Assembly (NCBI GenBank): GCA_041390905.1
Contig: JAWKPA010000012.1
Location: 992,001 to 1,056,000, forward strand
Length of the DNA: 64,000 nt
DNA from: JACKCD01 sp041390905
GTDB taxonomy: Bacteria > Chloroflexota > Anaerolineae > Promineifilales > Promineifilaceae
Direction of reading: 5' to 3'
The notes under the pieces are model-generated. The model was not told the DNA's origin and did not search any database. It saw only the letters and a list, made by a program, of their open reading frames with translations. Positions 33,539-43,411 of this stretch are shown in pieces; positions within the stretch are counted from its first letter, which is position 1; every line of letters begins with the position of its first letter. A program made the translations under genes and the position numbers.

Positions 33539-34255
33539 ATGAACAGAAAGAGGGCGCAAATATTTCAATTTAAGCAGTTTGCCATCCGGCAGGCGCGTGG
33601 GTTTAAGGTGGGGACGGATGGGGTGTTGCTGGGGGCGTGGGCGGACGTGGCGGGACGGCAGCAGGCGCTGGATATTGGCACGGGGACGGGGCTGCTGGCG
33701 TTGATGCTGGCGCAGCGGAACCCGGCGTTGCAGGTGGATGCGGTGGAGCTGGATGAGGGAGCGGCGGCGCAGGCGGCGGAGAATGTGGCGGCATCGCCGT
33801 GGGGGGAGCGGGTGCGGGTGTGGCAAACGGCCGTTCAGCAATTCCATCCTCCCACCCGTTACGACCTCATCATCAGCAACCCGCCCTTTTTTGCCGCCGG
33901 GCAGCACATGGCCGCTCCCGACGCGGCGCGGCGGCAGGCGCGGCAGACGACAACGCTTTCGTTTGCCGATTTGCTGGCGTGTGTGGGGCGATTGCTGGGG
34001 GAAAACGGCCGTTTTTGCCTCATTTTGCCGGTGTTGGCGGGGCGGGAATTTGTGCAATTGGCAGAGGAGCGGGGGTTGTGGTGTGGGCGGGAAACGGCCG
34101 TTTGTCCCAAACCCTCCAAACCACCGCACCGGCTGCTGCTGGAACTGGGCTGGGAAAAGCGTGAGCCAGAGCGCGACCGTCTAACCATTGAGACGGAGCA
34201 GCATCATGTTTATACGCGGGCGTTTGGGGCGTTGACGGCCGGCTTTTATGTGTAG
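33539..34255 (+). CDS. tRNA1(Val) (adenine-N6)-methyltransferase-like (TrmN6/YfiC)
   Basis: 238 residues. The SAM-binding Rossmann fold starts ALDIGTGTGLLALMLAQR (motif I), followed by VDAVELDEGAAAQAAEN (motif II) and YDLIISNPPFF, the NPPF catalytic motif of N6-adenine or amino-methyltransferases. The N-terminal QFAIRQARGFKVGTDGVLLG is typical of TrmN6, which methylates A37 of tRNA-Val. Length fits. Three iterated palindromes encode TAVQ, NGRF and TAVC. It faces a strong bidirectional terminator. Confidence 0.85.
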   Translation: MNRKRAQIFQFKQFAIRQARGFKVGTDGVLLGAWADVAGRQQALDIGTGTGLLALMLAQRNPALQVDAVELDEGAAAQAAENVAASPWGERVRVWQTAVQQFHPPTRYDLIISNPPFFAAGQHMAAPDAARRQARQTTTLSFADLLACVGRLLGENGRFCLILPVLAGREFVQLAEERGLWCGRETAVCPKPSKPPHRLLLELGWEKREPERDRLTIETEQHHVYTRAFGALTAGFYV

Positions 34256-34346
34256 AAGGGGGATTCCATGTCATTCTATACCCCATTGTCGAAAGAATAA
34301 TCACATGGTACTCTATCTATTGTTGCAGCAAAAGCTGTGGTTTCTA

Positions 34347-34375
34347 GCAGCTTGTCGGAGAAGTCAGAATAGTAT
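34347..34375. repeat. Solo end of the CGGATTT/ATCCGCG element
   Basis: CTAGCAGCTTGTCGGAGAAG and TCAGAATAG match the terminal 29 bp of the element at 48535-48684 (GACTTCTCCGGCAGACTGCTAG on the other strand) without its interior. Confidence 0.7.
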
Positions 34376-34378
34376 CGC

Positions 34379-34415
34379 AAAAAAAACCGGGTTTCTGACG
34401 GAAACCCGGTTTTTT
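34379..34415. terminator. Bidirectional rho-independent terminator
   Basis: AAAAAACCGGGTTTC and GAAACCCGGTTTTTT form a 15-bp stem around CTGACG, between the convergent trmN6 and aminotransferase genes; A-run on one side and T-run on the other serve both strands. Confidence 0.9.
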
Positions 34416-34420
34416 GATCC

Positions 34421-35674
34421 TTATTTGCCGGCCGCAAATTCCGCCGAAGCCAGCTTGACACACAGCGCCACAATTTTCATCGCCTGCGCCACCTCGGCCA
34501 CGGGCGGTCGGCTGGGGGACAGGCGAATGTTGCGGTTGTGCGGGTCTTTCTGGTTCGGGTAGGTGGCCCCAGCAGGGGTTAACGATACGCCGGCCGCATT
34601 GGCAAGTGCCACCACACGGTCAGCCACCGGCTCAGCCGTGTCCAGACTGACAAAATAACCACCCTGCGGGTTTGTCCAGCTTGCCAGCCCACTGTCGCCC
34701 AGCTCTTCACCCAAAACCGTTTGCACGGCGTCAAACTTGGGCTTTAGCAGCCTGGCATGTTCGCGCATCAGCCCGGCAATGCCGCCGGGGTAGCTGGTGA
34801 GGAAGCGCACGTGGCGGTATTGCTCAATTTTATTGGGGCCAATGCTGGTCGCTCCCAAGAGTTTGCTGATGTAGGCGACGTTGGCGATGCTGGTTGCCAT
34901 AAAGCCCACGCCGGCCCCGGCAAAGGTGATTTTGGAGGTGGAGCCAAAGATGTAGGCGCGGTCGGGGTTGCCGGCCGCTTCGCAGGCGCGGAGCAGGTTG
35001 GGTGGCGGGCCGGCGGGGGTGTTGGTCAGGTGGTGGATGGCGTAGGCATCATCGGCCAAAATGGTGAAGTCAGGGGCGGCTGTTTGCATGGTAGCCAGCC
35101 GTTGCACGGTGGCTGCGGAAACGGTGTCGCCGGTGGGGTTGCTGTATGTGGGGACAAAGAAGATGCCCTTCACCGATGGGTCTGAGACGGCAAGGGCTTC
35201 CACAGCGTCCATGTCTGGCCCTTCGCTGGTCATCTCCACCGGGATCATGCCGATGCCAAGCTGTTCTAGAATGTGGAAGTGGCGGTCATAGCCGGGAACG
35301 GTGACGATCATTTTGGGTGATTGCTGTACCCAGGGGCGGTCACTGTCTTTTAACCCGCGCAGCAAGGCCCACATCAGCACGTCGCCCATGAGTTCAAGGC
35401 TGGCGTTGTTGCCGACAATCATTTCTTCGGGGCGCACACGCAGCACCTCGGCAAACAGTTCCCGCGCTTCGGGCAGCCCGGCTACGCCGCCGGGGTAGTT
35501 GCGTAGTGCGATGCCACTAGGGGTGGTGAGGGGGGTGTCGTCGGTAACGGCCGTTAATAACCCATTCGACAAATCAAAATCCGCATCACTTGGCTGCCCC
35601 CGCTGCATATTCAACTTTAAACCAAGTGCCTTCACAGCTTCATACTGTGCCTGGAGTGATTCCAGCGTTTCCAT
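34421..35674 (-). CDS. PLP-dependent aminotransferase (aspartate aminotransferase-like)
   Basis: 417 residues from the ATG at 35674, behind GGGAGA; the frame opens 20 codons earlier. Fold-type I motifs: NYPGGVAGLPEARELFAEVL, SLELMGDVLMWALLRG, FFVPTYSNPTGDTVSA, ILADDAYAIHHL (Asp binding the pyridine nitrogen) and IFGSTSKITFAGAGVGFMA, where the Lys of SKIT holds PLP. IRLSPSRPP near the C terminus carries the substrate-carboxylate Arg. It resembles the MocR-like/Corynebacterium aspartate aminotransferase group; the amino donor is inferred. Confidence 0.9.
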   Translation of the reverse strand: METLESLQAQYEAVKALGLKLNMQRGQPSDADFDLSNGLLTAVTDDTPLTTPSGIALRNYPGGVAGLPEARELFAEVLRVRPEEMIVGNNASLELMGDVLMWALLRGLKDSDRPWVQQSPKMIVTVPGYDRHFHILEQLGIGMIPVEMTSEGPDMDAVEALAVSDPSVKGIFFVPTYSNPTGDTVSAATVQRLATMQTAAPDFTILADDAYAIHHLTNTPAGPPPNLLRACEAAGNPDRAYIFGSTSKITFAGAGVGFMATSIANVAYISKLLGATSIGPNKIEQYRHVRFLTSYPGGIAGLMREHARLLKPKFDAVQTVLGEELGDSGLASWTNPQGGYFVSLDTAEPVADRVVALANAAGVSLTPAGATYPNQKDPHNRNIRLSPSRPPVAEVAQAMKIVALCVKLASAEFAAGK

Positions 35675-36143
35675 GTTTCGTTTCTCCCAATCAAAAAATC
35701 TGTTTTGCTCGCACAACACGCAAAAAAGAAGCACCGAAACGGTGCTTGCGGCCGCAGCAAATGGTGGGAACCAGAGTATAAGTGAATTATTTCACACGTG
35801 CCAGTTAGAGGCTCAGTTTTCAGCAATTCCAACGATGGAAATTGTGAAGGGGTGATGAATTCAAAACAGCAAATGTGCCAGTGTTGTTTGTGGCTGGCGC
35901 AGAAAGGCCGTTTTGGCCCAGGGAACAACATGCGGCCGCCAGTGCTGCCCTGGTTATGCGGTTAACTGGGAGTACCCACAGGAATTTGACGGGCTTATGC
36001 TGGATTTCCTGTCCAGGGTATGTGGCGGTCAATGAGTGTGGGTAACAAGATCGGAGGTTTATCGCGGGGAAAACGGCCGTTTCCCACCTTGCACCATCCC
36101 CTCCCTTTCTGCTATAGTGATCTGGAAACAATGAGGGAAAGGC
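35675..36143. other. Intergenic region without a supported gene
   Basis: 469 bp between the aminotransferase start and the MNT gene. AAGCACCGAAACGGTGCTT (about 35729-35747) is a clean hairpin in the aminotransferase leader and might be an attenuator. One iterated palindrome is at 36072. Reading frames here have no recognisable content. Confidence 0.5.
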
Positions 36144-36452
36144 ATGTCAACGACGAGCAAGCAACACGTTTTACAAAAACTGAAGGCACAACATCCAACA
36201 ATGCGCCATTATGGCGTGCGCCGCTATGGTTTGTTTGGTTCATTTGCCCGCAATGAAGCAACCATTCAAAGTGACGTGGATTTACTGGTAGAATTTAAGC
36301 CTGAACACAAAACCTTCCTGAACTTTAGTAATCTTGCCTTTTTTCTTGAAGAGATACTCCAGCGTCGTGTCGAACTGTTAACCCCAGAAAGTTTAAGCCC
36401 CTATATGAGCCAAGAAATTTTACAAAGCACAGACTTTGTTTCGGTTGCTTAA
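36144..36452 (+). CDS. MNT-type minimal nucleotidyltransferase (MntA-like antitoxin), orphan
   Basis: 102 residues. The nucleotidyltransferase core GLFGSFARNEATIQSDVDLL fits GSFARGx(5-8)SDxDLxV, and EILQRRVELLTPESLSP fits the rest of the small domain. In MntA-HepT pairs this enzyme adds AMP to and silences the HepT RNase toxin. No HepT frame follows: only about 90 bp separate it from the alpha-2-macroglobulin gene. It is therefore either an orphan left by loss of the toxin or acts on something elsewhere. It has no iterated palindrome and is AT-richer than its neighbours, which suggests transfer. Confidence 0.88.
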   Translation: MSTTSKQHVLQKLKAQHPTMRHYGVRRYGLFGSFARNEATIQSDVDLLVEFKPEHKTFLNFSNLAFFLEEILQRRVELLTPESLSPYMSQEILQSTDFVSVA

Positions 36453-36560
36453 CAACTTTTTTGTGAAGCTTCATGCTGCACTTGGAGCCTCTATCTCACG
36501 CGATTAAAAACATGTTGGCACAGAATCAAGAATAATTGAGTGCCAATGGAGAAAAACAAC

Positions 36561-39500
36561 ATGCGTAAACAGCATATCATCCACTTTGGTTGGTTGCTTC
36601 TCGTTCTGTCCCTGGTGCTGGCCGCCTGCGGTGGCCGCGCCGATGACGACGTGCTGCCAACCACCGTCCCAACGGCCGTTTCCCCCACCACCGACAGCAC
36701 CACTAGCGATAGCGACGAAAGCAACGAAGGCATCGCCGCCGCCGAACCAACAAAACCAGCACCAACGGCCGTTCCCGTTCCCGCTGTAGACCCCGCCGAC
36801 ATAGATTGGCCCCCCCAACTCGTCTACAGCAGCCCCCAACCCGGCGAACCCGTTCGCCTCGACGGGGCCATTACCCTCCGCTTTGACCAACCCATGGATC
36901 AGGCCAGCGTCGAAGCCGCTTTCACCATCGAACCCGCCGTCGAAGGCGAGTTCACCTGGGAACGCGCCGACACCGTCATCTTCACCCCTCGCGTCAAGTT
37001 GGAACGCCGCCAAAATTACAAAGTCCGCGTTGAACGGACCGCCACTGGGCTAAACGGCCGTTCCCTCCCCGAACTCGTCGAACTCGACTTAGCCACCGTC
37101 GGCGGCCTCACCGTCAGCCAAGTCATCCCTGCCAACGCCGTCAACGGGGTCGAAACCGACAGCAGCATTACCGTCATCTTCAACCGCCCCGTCGTTCCCC
37201 TCACCCCCAGCAACCAGCAGGCTAACCTGCCCCAGCCGCTTGCCATTACCCCCGAACTGGCCGGGCATGGCGAATGGGTTTCCACCAGCATCTACCGCTT
37301 TGTGGCCGATAGCGGACTGGCGGGCGGCACCAACTACACCGTTGCCATTGCCGCCGGGCTGGAAGATGTGGTGGGGGCGACGCTGGAAGATGATTACAAC
37401 TGGCAGTTTACGACGGAACGGCCGACTGTGTTTTCGGTGGAGCCGGAGTTGCAGGAACGGCCGTTAATCCTCACTCAGCCCATCACCATCACCTTCAACA
37501 TGCCCATGGACACCGCCGCCACCGCCGCCGCCATCACCCTGCGTGGTGAAGACGGCGACGCCCCCTTCACTGCCACTTGGCTCAACAATGACCAAACCGT
37601 GGCCCTCACGCCCGACGGCAATTTGCCCATCGGCACTAGCTTCCAGCTTGCCATCGGCAGTGGTGCCACCTCCGCCAGCGGCGGTGCCACCTTTGCCGAA
37701 GAAGCCATCTACCCGTTCCGCACCGTGCCGCTGCCCGCCGTCGTCAATACCCAGCCAGCCAACGGGGCGACCGCCGAACGGTGGCAATCCGGTTTTAACA
37801 TCTTCTTTGCCTCCCCCATGAATCTGGACACCCTGGAAGGGCGGCTGCAAATTGATCCGCCCCCGGCCAAAGAGCCAGATTATTACTTCAACGACTACGA
37901 CTACAGCTTCTACGTCGGCTTCCCGCTGCAAAGCAACACCGACTACACCATCACCGTTCCCGCCGCTGCCGCCGACCCGTATGGCAACACCCTGGGGCAG
38001 CCCTACACCCTGCGTTTTCGCACCCCCAACCTCGCTGCCGTTGCCTCCTTCAATTTGCCGCAGCAGGTAAGCCAGCTCAGCACCAGTTTCCCCAGCAATA
38101 TCGAACTCATCCACCGCAACATCTCTGCTTATGATGTGGCTCTCTACAACCTGGGCTTGCCGCTCAATCTCATCAATGAGTCCTACACCATCTATGACTA
38201 CAACCCAGCCACCACGCCCGACCGCACCTTTAGCACCACGCTCGACACGCCCGACGGCGAGGTAGGGATTGCCTCAATCCCCCTTGCCGATGGCGGTGTG
38301 TTGCCCACCGGTGTTTATCTTGTGGTTGCCACCGCCCCCGACCTGCCAGACGATTCACGCTACTGGCAAAACCAGCGCAACCTGCTCATCGTCGGCGACA
38401 CCAACATCGTCGTCAAGGAGATGTTTGACACCGTTCACGTCTGGGCAACCGACATCGCCAGCGGCCAGCCGGTGGCCGGGCGCAATTTAACGCTCTACAG
38501 CCAGCGGGGGGTGGAACTGGCAACGGCCGTTTCCGACAACAACGGCTTTGCCAGCTTCCCCTACCAGCCCAGCGAACCGTACCTCGAAGGCGTGACCGTG
38601 GTTAGCGAGCAGCCCGGTGCGGCCGGTTTTGGCGTGGCTCGCAGCCAATGGACCGGCAACATCAGCATCTGGCAGTTGGGCATCCAGCAAGACAGCGGCC
38701 GCGAAGCCCCGCTCTTTGCCTACATCTACACCGACCGCCCCATCTACCGCCCCGGCGACACCGTACACTTCAAAGGGATTGTGCGGCAGCCCAATTACGG
38801 CCGTTATCGCCCCCCCACCGCCGAAACTGTTATCGTCCACCTCAACACCGCCTTCTACGACCCCAACGGTGGGCTGGATGAGCAGTTTGAGCTACCCGTC
38901 AACGCCGACGGCAGCTTTAGCGGCGAATATGTGCTGCCAGAAAACGCCCAGCTTGGCAACTTCCAGCTTTGGATTGACGCGGCCAACGACTCTTACCGCC
39001 AATTTGCGGTGGCCGAATACCGCAAGCCGGAATTCCAAGTGACGCTGACCCCCGACCAGGCCGAAACGCTGCGCGGCGAAAGCGTAGACGTAGACCTGCT
39101 GGCCGAGTTTTTCTTTGGCGGCACCGCCAGCGATTTGCACATCAATTGGACGGCGTATGAAACGAGCTTCCAACCCAACGTGCCGGGACCGTACTATGCT
39201 TTTGGCGATTACGGCGGCTACTACTACGAAGACAACTTCTTTTTTGGCGGTAGCGGCCCGCTGGGCAACTATGTGGCTAATGGGGAAGGGAAGACGGACG
39301 CAAACGGCCGTTTCATCATCAACCTCCCCGCCGACTTCCTGGCCGAAGCCGACGCTGGCAGCCGCCGCGTCACCATCGAGGCCACCCTCACCGACATCTC
39401 CAACTTCCCCGTTTCCGCCCGTACCGAGGTGATTTTCCACGCCGCCGATGGCTACGTGGGCATCATTCCCACCGACTATGTGGCCGTGGCCGGAACCAAC

Positions 39501-42500
39501 GCCGAAGTGCAGCTTGTGACGGTGGATTGGGCGGGGCAGCCGCTGCCGCAGCAAAACGTGGAAGTGGTGTTCTACCAGCGCGAATGGCGCAGCCAGCGCG
39601 ACACCTCCTTTGGCATTTACCGTACCGTGTGGGAGCCAGTGGACACCGAAGTAGACCGCGCCAGCGTGACCACCGACGACGCAGGCAAGGCGGTTGCCAG
39701 CTTTGTGCCGGAAGAAGGGGGCAGCTATATCGCCCTGGCGACATTGACCGACGACGCTGGGCGCGAAGCGGTTAGCTCCACCAACATCTGGGTGCTTGAC
39801 CCCACCTATGGCGGTTGGCGCAGCGACCCCACGCAAAAATCTATGGAGTTGCGCCCCGACAAACCGGCATACAGCGTCGGCGAAACCGCCCGCCTGCTGG
39901 TGCAGTCCCCCTTCACCGAGCCGGTGAACGCCTGGCTGACGATTGAGCGCGGCGAGCTGATTGAACAGCGCGTCGTCCGGCTGGACGGCAGCAGCGCCCT
40001 GCTGGAGATTCCGATTGCCCCGATTTTTGCGCCCAATGTGCATGTGATGGTAACGGCCGTTAAACCCGTCACCCCCGGCAGCGATTTCCCCTATGCCGAC
40101 GTGCGTCTCGGTCTGGCCGAACTCAAGGTTTCGACGGAGCAGTTGGGGCTGAATGTGGAGCTGATTCCGCAGCAAGAGCAGTTCCAGCCGGGAGAAACGG
40201 CCGTTTACGACATTCGCGTCACCAACCACCTCGGCCAGCCCGTTCAGGCCGACCTCTCGCTGGCGCTGGTGGATTTGGCCGTGCTGACCCTGATGCCCGA
40301 CAACGCCCCCCCCATCGTGGAAGCGTTCTACAAACTGCAGCCCCTCCGCAGCCAAACGGGCGGCAGCCTGTTTATTAGCGGCGAAGGGCTGGAGCCGGAA
40401 ATTCCGCTGGAAGGAGGCTTTGGTGGCGGCGGCGGCGGCGGCGAGGAAGCCCGCTCGGCCGTGGCTCTGGAAGAAGAAGACGAAGCGCGGCGCGAATTCC
40501 CTGACACCGCCTACTGGGCGGCCAACATCAGCACCGACGCTGACGGTGCCGCCACGGTGGAAATTCCGCTGCCCGACAGCCTGACGACGTGGCGACTGAG
40601 CAGCAAAGCAGTGACGGCCGATACCCTGGTAGGGCAGTCGGCTGTGGATGTGCAGGTGTCGCTGCCGCTGCTGGTGCGCCCCGTCACCCCGCGCTTCTTC
40701 ACCGTGGGGGATGTGGTGATGCTGGGGGCGATTGTCAACAACAGCACGGGGGATGCGCTGGAAACGGCCGTTACCCTGCAAGCCACCGGTCTCACCCTCA
40801 ACGACGAAGCCACACAAACGGTGACGGTGCCAGCAAACGGCCGTCAACTGGTGCAGTGGCAAGTCGTGGTGGACGACGTTGAATTTGCCGACCTCACCTT
40901 CCGCGTGGCGGGCGGCGATTACCGCGATGCCAGCAAACCGACGCTGGGCGTTGGCCCCAACCAGCTTGTTCCAGTCTATCGCTACACCGGGCAAGACGTG
41001 GTTGGCGCGGCCGGGGTACTGGACGAAGCCGACCGGCGCGTGGAGGCAATTTTGCTCCCCGACGGCGTGGATTTGCGCCAAGGAAGCATAGATGCCACCC
41101 TTAGCCCGTCGCTGGCGGCGGCACTGCTCGACAGCCTGGAGGCGATTGAGCAGCGTGACTATGACTTGGATTGCGCTCATTCTGTGGCCTACCGGCTCAT
41201 TCCCAACGTGGCAACGGCCGTTGCCCTGCGCGAACTCGATTTGAACAGCAGCTTGCTGGCACAGCTTGATCCGCTGGTGCAAAGCGATATTGACCGTATT
41301 GGTCAATTGGCTAAGCCCAACGGCGGCTGGGGCTGGTGCTACACGCTGGAGCGTGACCCGTTCCTGAGTAGCCACATCCTGCTGGCCCTGCTAAAGGCAG
41401 AGCAGGCTGGCTACACCGTACCCAGCCAGGTGATGGATGAGGCTGTGGGCTATCTGGCTGGCCTGCTTTCCCCCACCCGCGCTGAAAATCTGACCGCGCC
41501 GTGGGAGATCAACCGCTGGGCGTTCTATGTTTATGTTCTCAGCGAAGCCGATTATGATATTGACAGCGTGCGCGATGCCCTCTTTGCGACGCAGCGGGTG
41601 CGGTTGTCGCCATCGGCCGAGGCGCTGCTAGCGTTGAGCTATGAGCTGGGCAGCCCGGACGCGGCGGCGCAGGCGACGCTGCTCAACGACCTGAACACCA
41701 ATGCGGTGGTGAGTGCCACCGGCACCAATTGGCAGGATGATGACCCGGAGGCGTGGCAGCATTTGGGGAGTGATGTGGCAGAAACGGCCGTTGTCGTCAA
41801 CACCCTTACCCAACTTGAACCCGAAAACGAACTGCTGCCGGGTGCCATTCGCTGGCTGATGAACGCTCGCACGCTGGCCTACTGGCCGACCCAGTATGAA
41901 ACGGCGTGGAGTGTGCAGGCGTTGGCGAACTGGATGCTGGTGAGCGGTGAACTGGATGCGGATTACGACTATCTGCTCAACGTCAATCTGGACACGCTGG
42001 CCGAAGGCCACTTCCCGCTTGCCAATGTGACAGGGAGTGAAGCGATTAGCGTGCCGTTGAAGGATCTGGTGCCGAATGAGGTCAACTTCTTTGATGTGCA
42101 ACGTGGGAGTGGAAACGGCCGTTTGTACTACACCCTCCACCTCAACGCCGCCCTGGATGTTTCCACCATCAGCCCGCTGGATCGGGGCTTGAGCATTCAG
42201 CGCACCTACTACGACGCGGCTTGTGACCCGGAAAGCGACGACTGCCAGCCCATTGACACCATTGCCGCCGGGCAGCAGGTGCGGGTGGTGCTGGACATCA
42301 CCGTGCCAAACAACCTCAGCTACGCCATCGTTGAAGACCCGCTGCCGGCCGGTGCCGAAGCGATTGACCCGAATTTGGCAACGAGCCAGTCGGGGCAAGG
42401 GCCGACGATTACCGACCAGCAGTATGCGTATGGGTACTGGGGGTACTGGTTCTTCAACCGCATCGAATTCCGCGATGAGAAGGTGGTGTTCCATGCGGGG

Positions 42501-42650
42501 TTCCTGCCAGCGGGTAGCTATCAGTACAGCTATACGCTGCAAACCAACATCCCCGGCAGCTATCAGGTGCGACCGGCGTTTGGCTATCAGGAGTTTTTCC
42601 CGGAGGTTAACGGCCGTTCGGATGGGTTTGAGTTTGAGATAACGAAGTAG
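36561..42650 (+). CDS. Alpha-2-macroglobulin family lipoprotein
   Basis: 2,029 residues from the ATG at 36561, behind GGAG at 9 nt. Signal peptide with lipobox LVLAAC, Cys23. After a Thr/Pro linker come bacterial-type Ig-like domains with LRFDQPMDQASVEAAF, ITFNMPMDTAATAAAITL and IFFASPMNLDTLEGRL, then macroglobulin domains (FAYIYTDRPIYRPGDTVHFK) and the alpha-helical ring (PNGGWGWCYTLERDPFLSSH). In related proteins the ring begins CxEQ, forming the thioester that traps proteases. Here the site reads YDLDCAHSVAYRLIPNVATA: Cys1538 remains but Glu-Gln is His-Ser, so no thioester should form. It is probably a surface protease inhibitor or envelope scaffold. No pbpC is adjacent. Confidence 0.9.
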   Translation: MRKQHIIHFGWLLLVLSLVLAACGGRADDDVLPTTVPTAVSPTTDSTTSDSDESNEGIAAAEPTKPAPTAVPVPAVDPADIDWPPQLVYSSPQPGEPVRLDGAITLRFDQPMDQASVEAAFTIEPAVEGEFTWERADTVIFTPRVKLERRQNYKVRVERTATGLNGRSLPELVELDLATVGGLTVSQVIPANAVNGVETDSSITVIFNRPVVPLTPSNQQANLPQPLAITPELAGHGEWVSTSIYRFVADSGLAGGTNYTVAIAAGLEDVVGATLEDDYNWQFTTERPTVFSVEPELQERPLILTQPITITFNMPMDTAATAAAITLRGEDGDAPFTATWLNNDQTVALTPDGNLPIGTSFQLAIGSGATSASGGATFAEEAIYPFRTVPLPAVVNTQPANGATAERWQSGFNIFFASPMNLDTLEGRLQIDPPPAKEPDYYFNDYDYSFYVGFPLQSNTDYTITVPAAAADPYGNTLGQPYTLRFRTPNLAAVASFNLPQQVSQLSTSFPSNIELIHRNISAYDVALYNLGLPLNLINESYTIYDYNPATTPDRTFSTTLDTPDGEVGIASIPLADGGVLPTGVYLVVATAPDLPDDSRYWQNQRNLLIVGDTNIVVKEMFDTVHVWATDIASGQPVAGRNLTLYSQRGVELATAVSDNNGFASFPYQPSEPYLEGVTVVSEQPGAAGFGVARSQWTGNISIWQLGIQQDSGREAPLFAYIYTDRPIYRPGDTVHFKGIVRQPNYGRYRPPTAETVIVHLNTAFYDPNGGLDEQFELPVNADGSFSGEYVLPENAQLGNFQLWIDAANDSYRQFAVAEYRKPEFQVTLTPDQAETLRGESVDVDLLAEFFFGGTASDLHINWTAYETSFQPNVPGPYYAFGDYGGYYYEDNFFFGGSGPLGNYVANGEGKTDANGRFIINLPADFLAEADAGSRRVTIEATLTDISNFPVSARTEVIFHAADGYVGIIPTDYVAVAGTNAEVQLVTVDWAGQPLPQQNVEVVFYQREWRSQRDTSFGIYRTVWEPVDTEVDRASVTTDDAGKAVASFVPEEGGSYIALATLTDDAGREAVSSTNIWVLDPTYGGWRSDPTQKSMELRPDKPAYSVGETARLLVQSPFTEPVNAWLTIERGELIEQRVVRLDGSSALLEIPIAPIFAPNVHVMVTAVKPVTPGSDFPYADVRLGLAELKVSTEQLGLNVELIPQQEQFQPGETAVYDIRVTNHLGQPVQADLSLALVDLAVLTLMPDNAPPIVEAFYKLQPLRSQTGGSLFISGEGLEPEIPLEGGFGGGGGGGEEARSAVALEEEDEARREFPDTAYWAANISTDADGAATVEIPLPDSLTTWRLSSKAVTADTLVGQSAVDVQVSLPLLVRPVTPRFFTVGDVVMLGAIVNNSTGDALETAVTLQATGLTLNDEATQTVTVPANGRQLVQWQVVVDDVEFADLTFRVAGGDYRDASKPTLGVGPNQLVPVYRYTGQDVVGAAGVLDEADRRVEAILLPDGVDLRQGSIDATLSPSLAAALLDSLEAIEQRDYDLDCAHSVAYRLIPNVATAVALRELDLNSSLLAQLDPLVQSDIDRIGQLAKPNGGWGWCYTLERDPFLSSHILLALLKAEQAGYTVPSQVMDEAVGYLAGLLSPTRAENLTAPWEINRWAFYVYVLSEADYDIDSVRDALFATQRVRLSPSAEALLALSYELGSPDAAAQATLLNDLNTNAVVSATGTNWQDDDPEAWQHLGSDVAETAVVVNTLTQLEPENELLPGAIRWLMNARTLAYWPTQYETAWSVQALANWMLVSGELDADYDYLLNVNLDTLAEGHFPLANVTGSEAISVPLKDLVPNEVNFFDVQRGSGNGRLYYTLHLNAALDVSTISPLDRGLSIQRTYYDAACDPESDDCQPIDTIAAGQQVRVVLDITVPNNLSYAIVEDPLPAGAEAIDPNLATSQSGQGPTITDQQYAYGYWGYWFFNRIEFRDEKVVFHAGFLPAGSYQYSYTLQTNIPGSYQVRPAFGYQEFFPEVNGRSDGFEFEITK

Positions 42651-42654
42651 GAGC

Positions 42655-42702
42655 GGAGATTGGAGATTGGAGATTGACTCCAGTTTCCAATCCCCAATTC
42701 TC
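42655..42702. repeat. GGAGATTGG inverted repeat, copy 7
   Basis: GGAGATTGGAGATTGGAGAT, short loop, then TTTCCAATCCCCAATTCTC; starts 4 nt after the macroglobulin stop. Confidence 0.85.
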
Positions 42703-42724
42703 GACCAATAACTTGTGGTAGACG

Positions 42725-43411
42725 TTAACTGGATAGCGACTCCAGCCACGCTACCCACTGCTCAAAATGGTGGCACTGGTGGCGAATTTGTGCCAGGCCA
42801 ATGCGCTGGGCAATGGTGACTCCGTGAAATGGCTTTTTATACCCCCGTACACAAGCCTGAATGCGTGCGGCTGGGTGCGTTTCCCGTCCCTGATTAATCT
42901 CTTCTGGTGAAGTAAAACGGTTGCGGGCATCCTGCAAAACGGAGCCAACTTCTTGACCGGGAAAGGCATTGGCAATCATTTCCGGCTGGCTAAATAGCAG
43001 TGCTTCATACTCATGCAAAACCAAAAACGGCCAAAAACGGGTGCTGCCAATGTCATTGGCAAAAGACTGTTCCAGATAGACTACCTGCTCATAAGGAGTA
43101 CCTGTTGGCTTTTGCGCCACCCCCGGGAAATCATCTGGCAAACCGTAAAAATCAATCATGGTTGTAACCATCGCGTTCTTGTCAGCCAAAGCATTACGGA
43201 CATCCATTTTGATCTTGGCGTAAGAGGTGATTCCCCCTTTGTAACTGCGACCTGGCATCATCTGCTCGCGCCCACGTTTGCTTTGGGTACGTTTTGTGGT
43301 CAGCAGAATTGGCGTAACAAAAACACCCCGCAGAGCTAAATGCTCCGCCAAAAGACCGTTGACAAAAGATTCCTCAGTTTGGCCTTCAACCACAATTTTG
43401 ACGCGACGCAT
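42725..43411 (-). CDS. DUF4276 (TOPRIM-like) protein, partner of the AAA ATPase
   Basis: 228 residues from the ATG at 43411, which overlaps the stop of the ATPase gene as TAATG. The N terminus RRVKIVVEGQTEESFVNGLL has the VEGxTE motif with Glu9, and MVTTMIDFYGLPDDFPG supplies the acidic D-x-Y/D segment expected of TOPRIM-like nucleases. LHEYEALLFSQPEMIANAFP is also family-typical. With the ATPase it resembles RloA/RloB- or AbiL-like abortive infection pairs. I infer a two-gene antiphage module. It has no iterated palindrome, unlike almost all neighbours, which supports recent acquisition. Confidence 0.8.
   Translation of the reverse strand: MRRVKIVVEGQTEESFVNGLLAEHLALRGVFVTPILLTTKRTQSKRGREQMMPGRSYKGGITSYAKIKMDVRNALADKNAMVTTMIDFYGLPDDFPGVAQKPTGTPYEQVVYLEQSFANDIGSTRFWPFLVLHEYEALLFSQPEMIANAFPGQEVGSVLQDARNRFTSPEEINQGRETHPAARIQACVRGYKKPFHGVTIAQRIGLAQIRHQCHHFEQWVAWLESLSS

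Noticed and set aside
38892..41375. An 827-codon open frame on the minus strand
   Set aside because: It lies wholly antisense to the alpha-2-macroglobulin gene, which has clear domains and a ribosome site. It reads as low-complexity His/Arg/Gln/Val sequence without family motifs, a product of codon bias.
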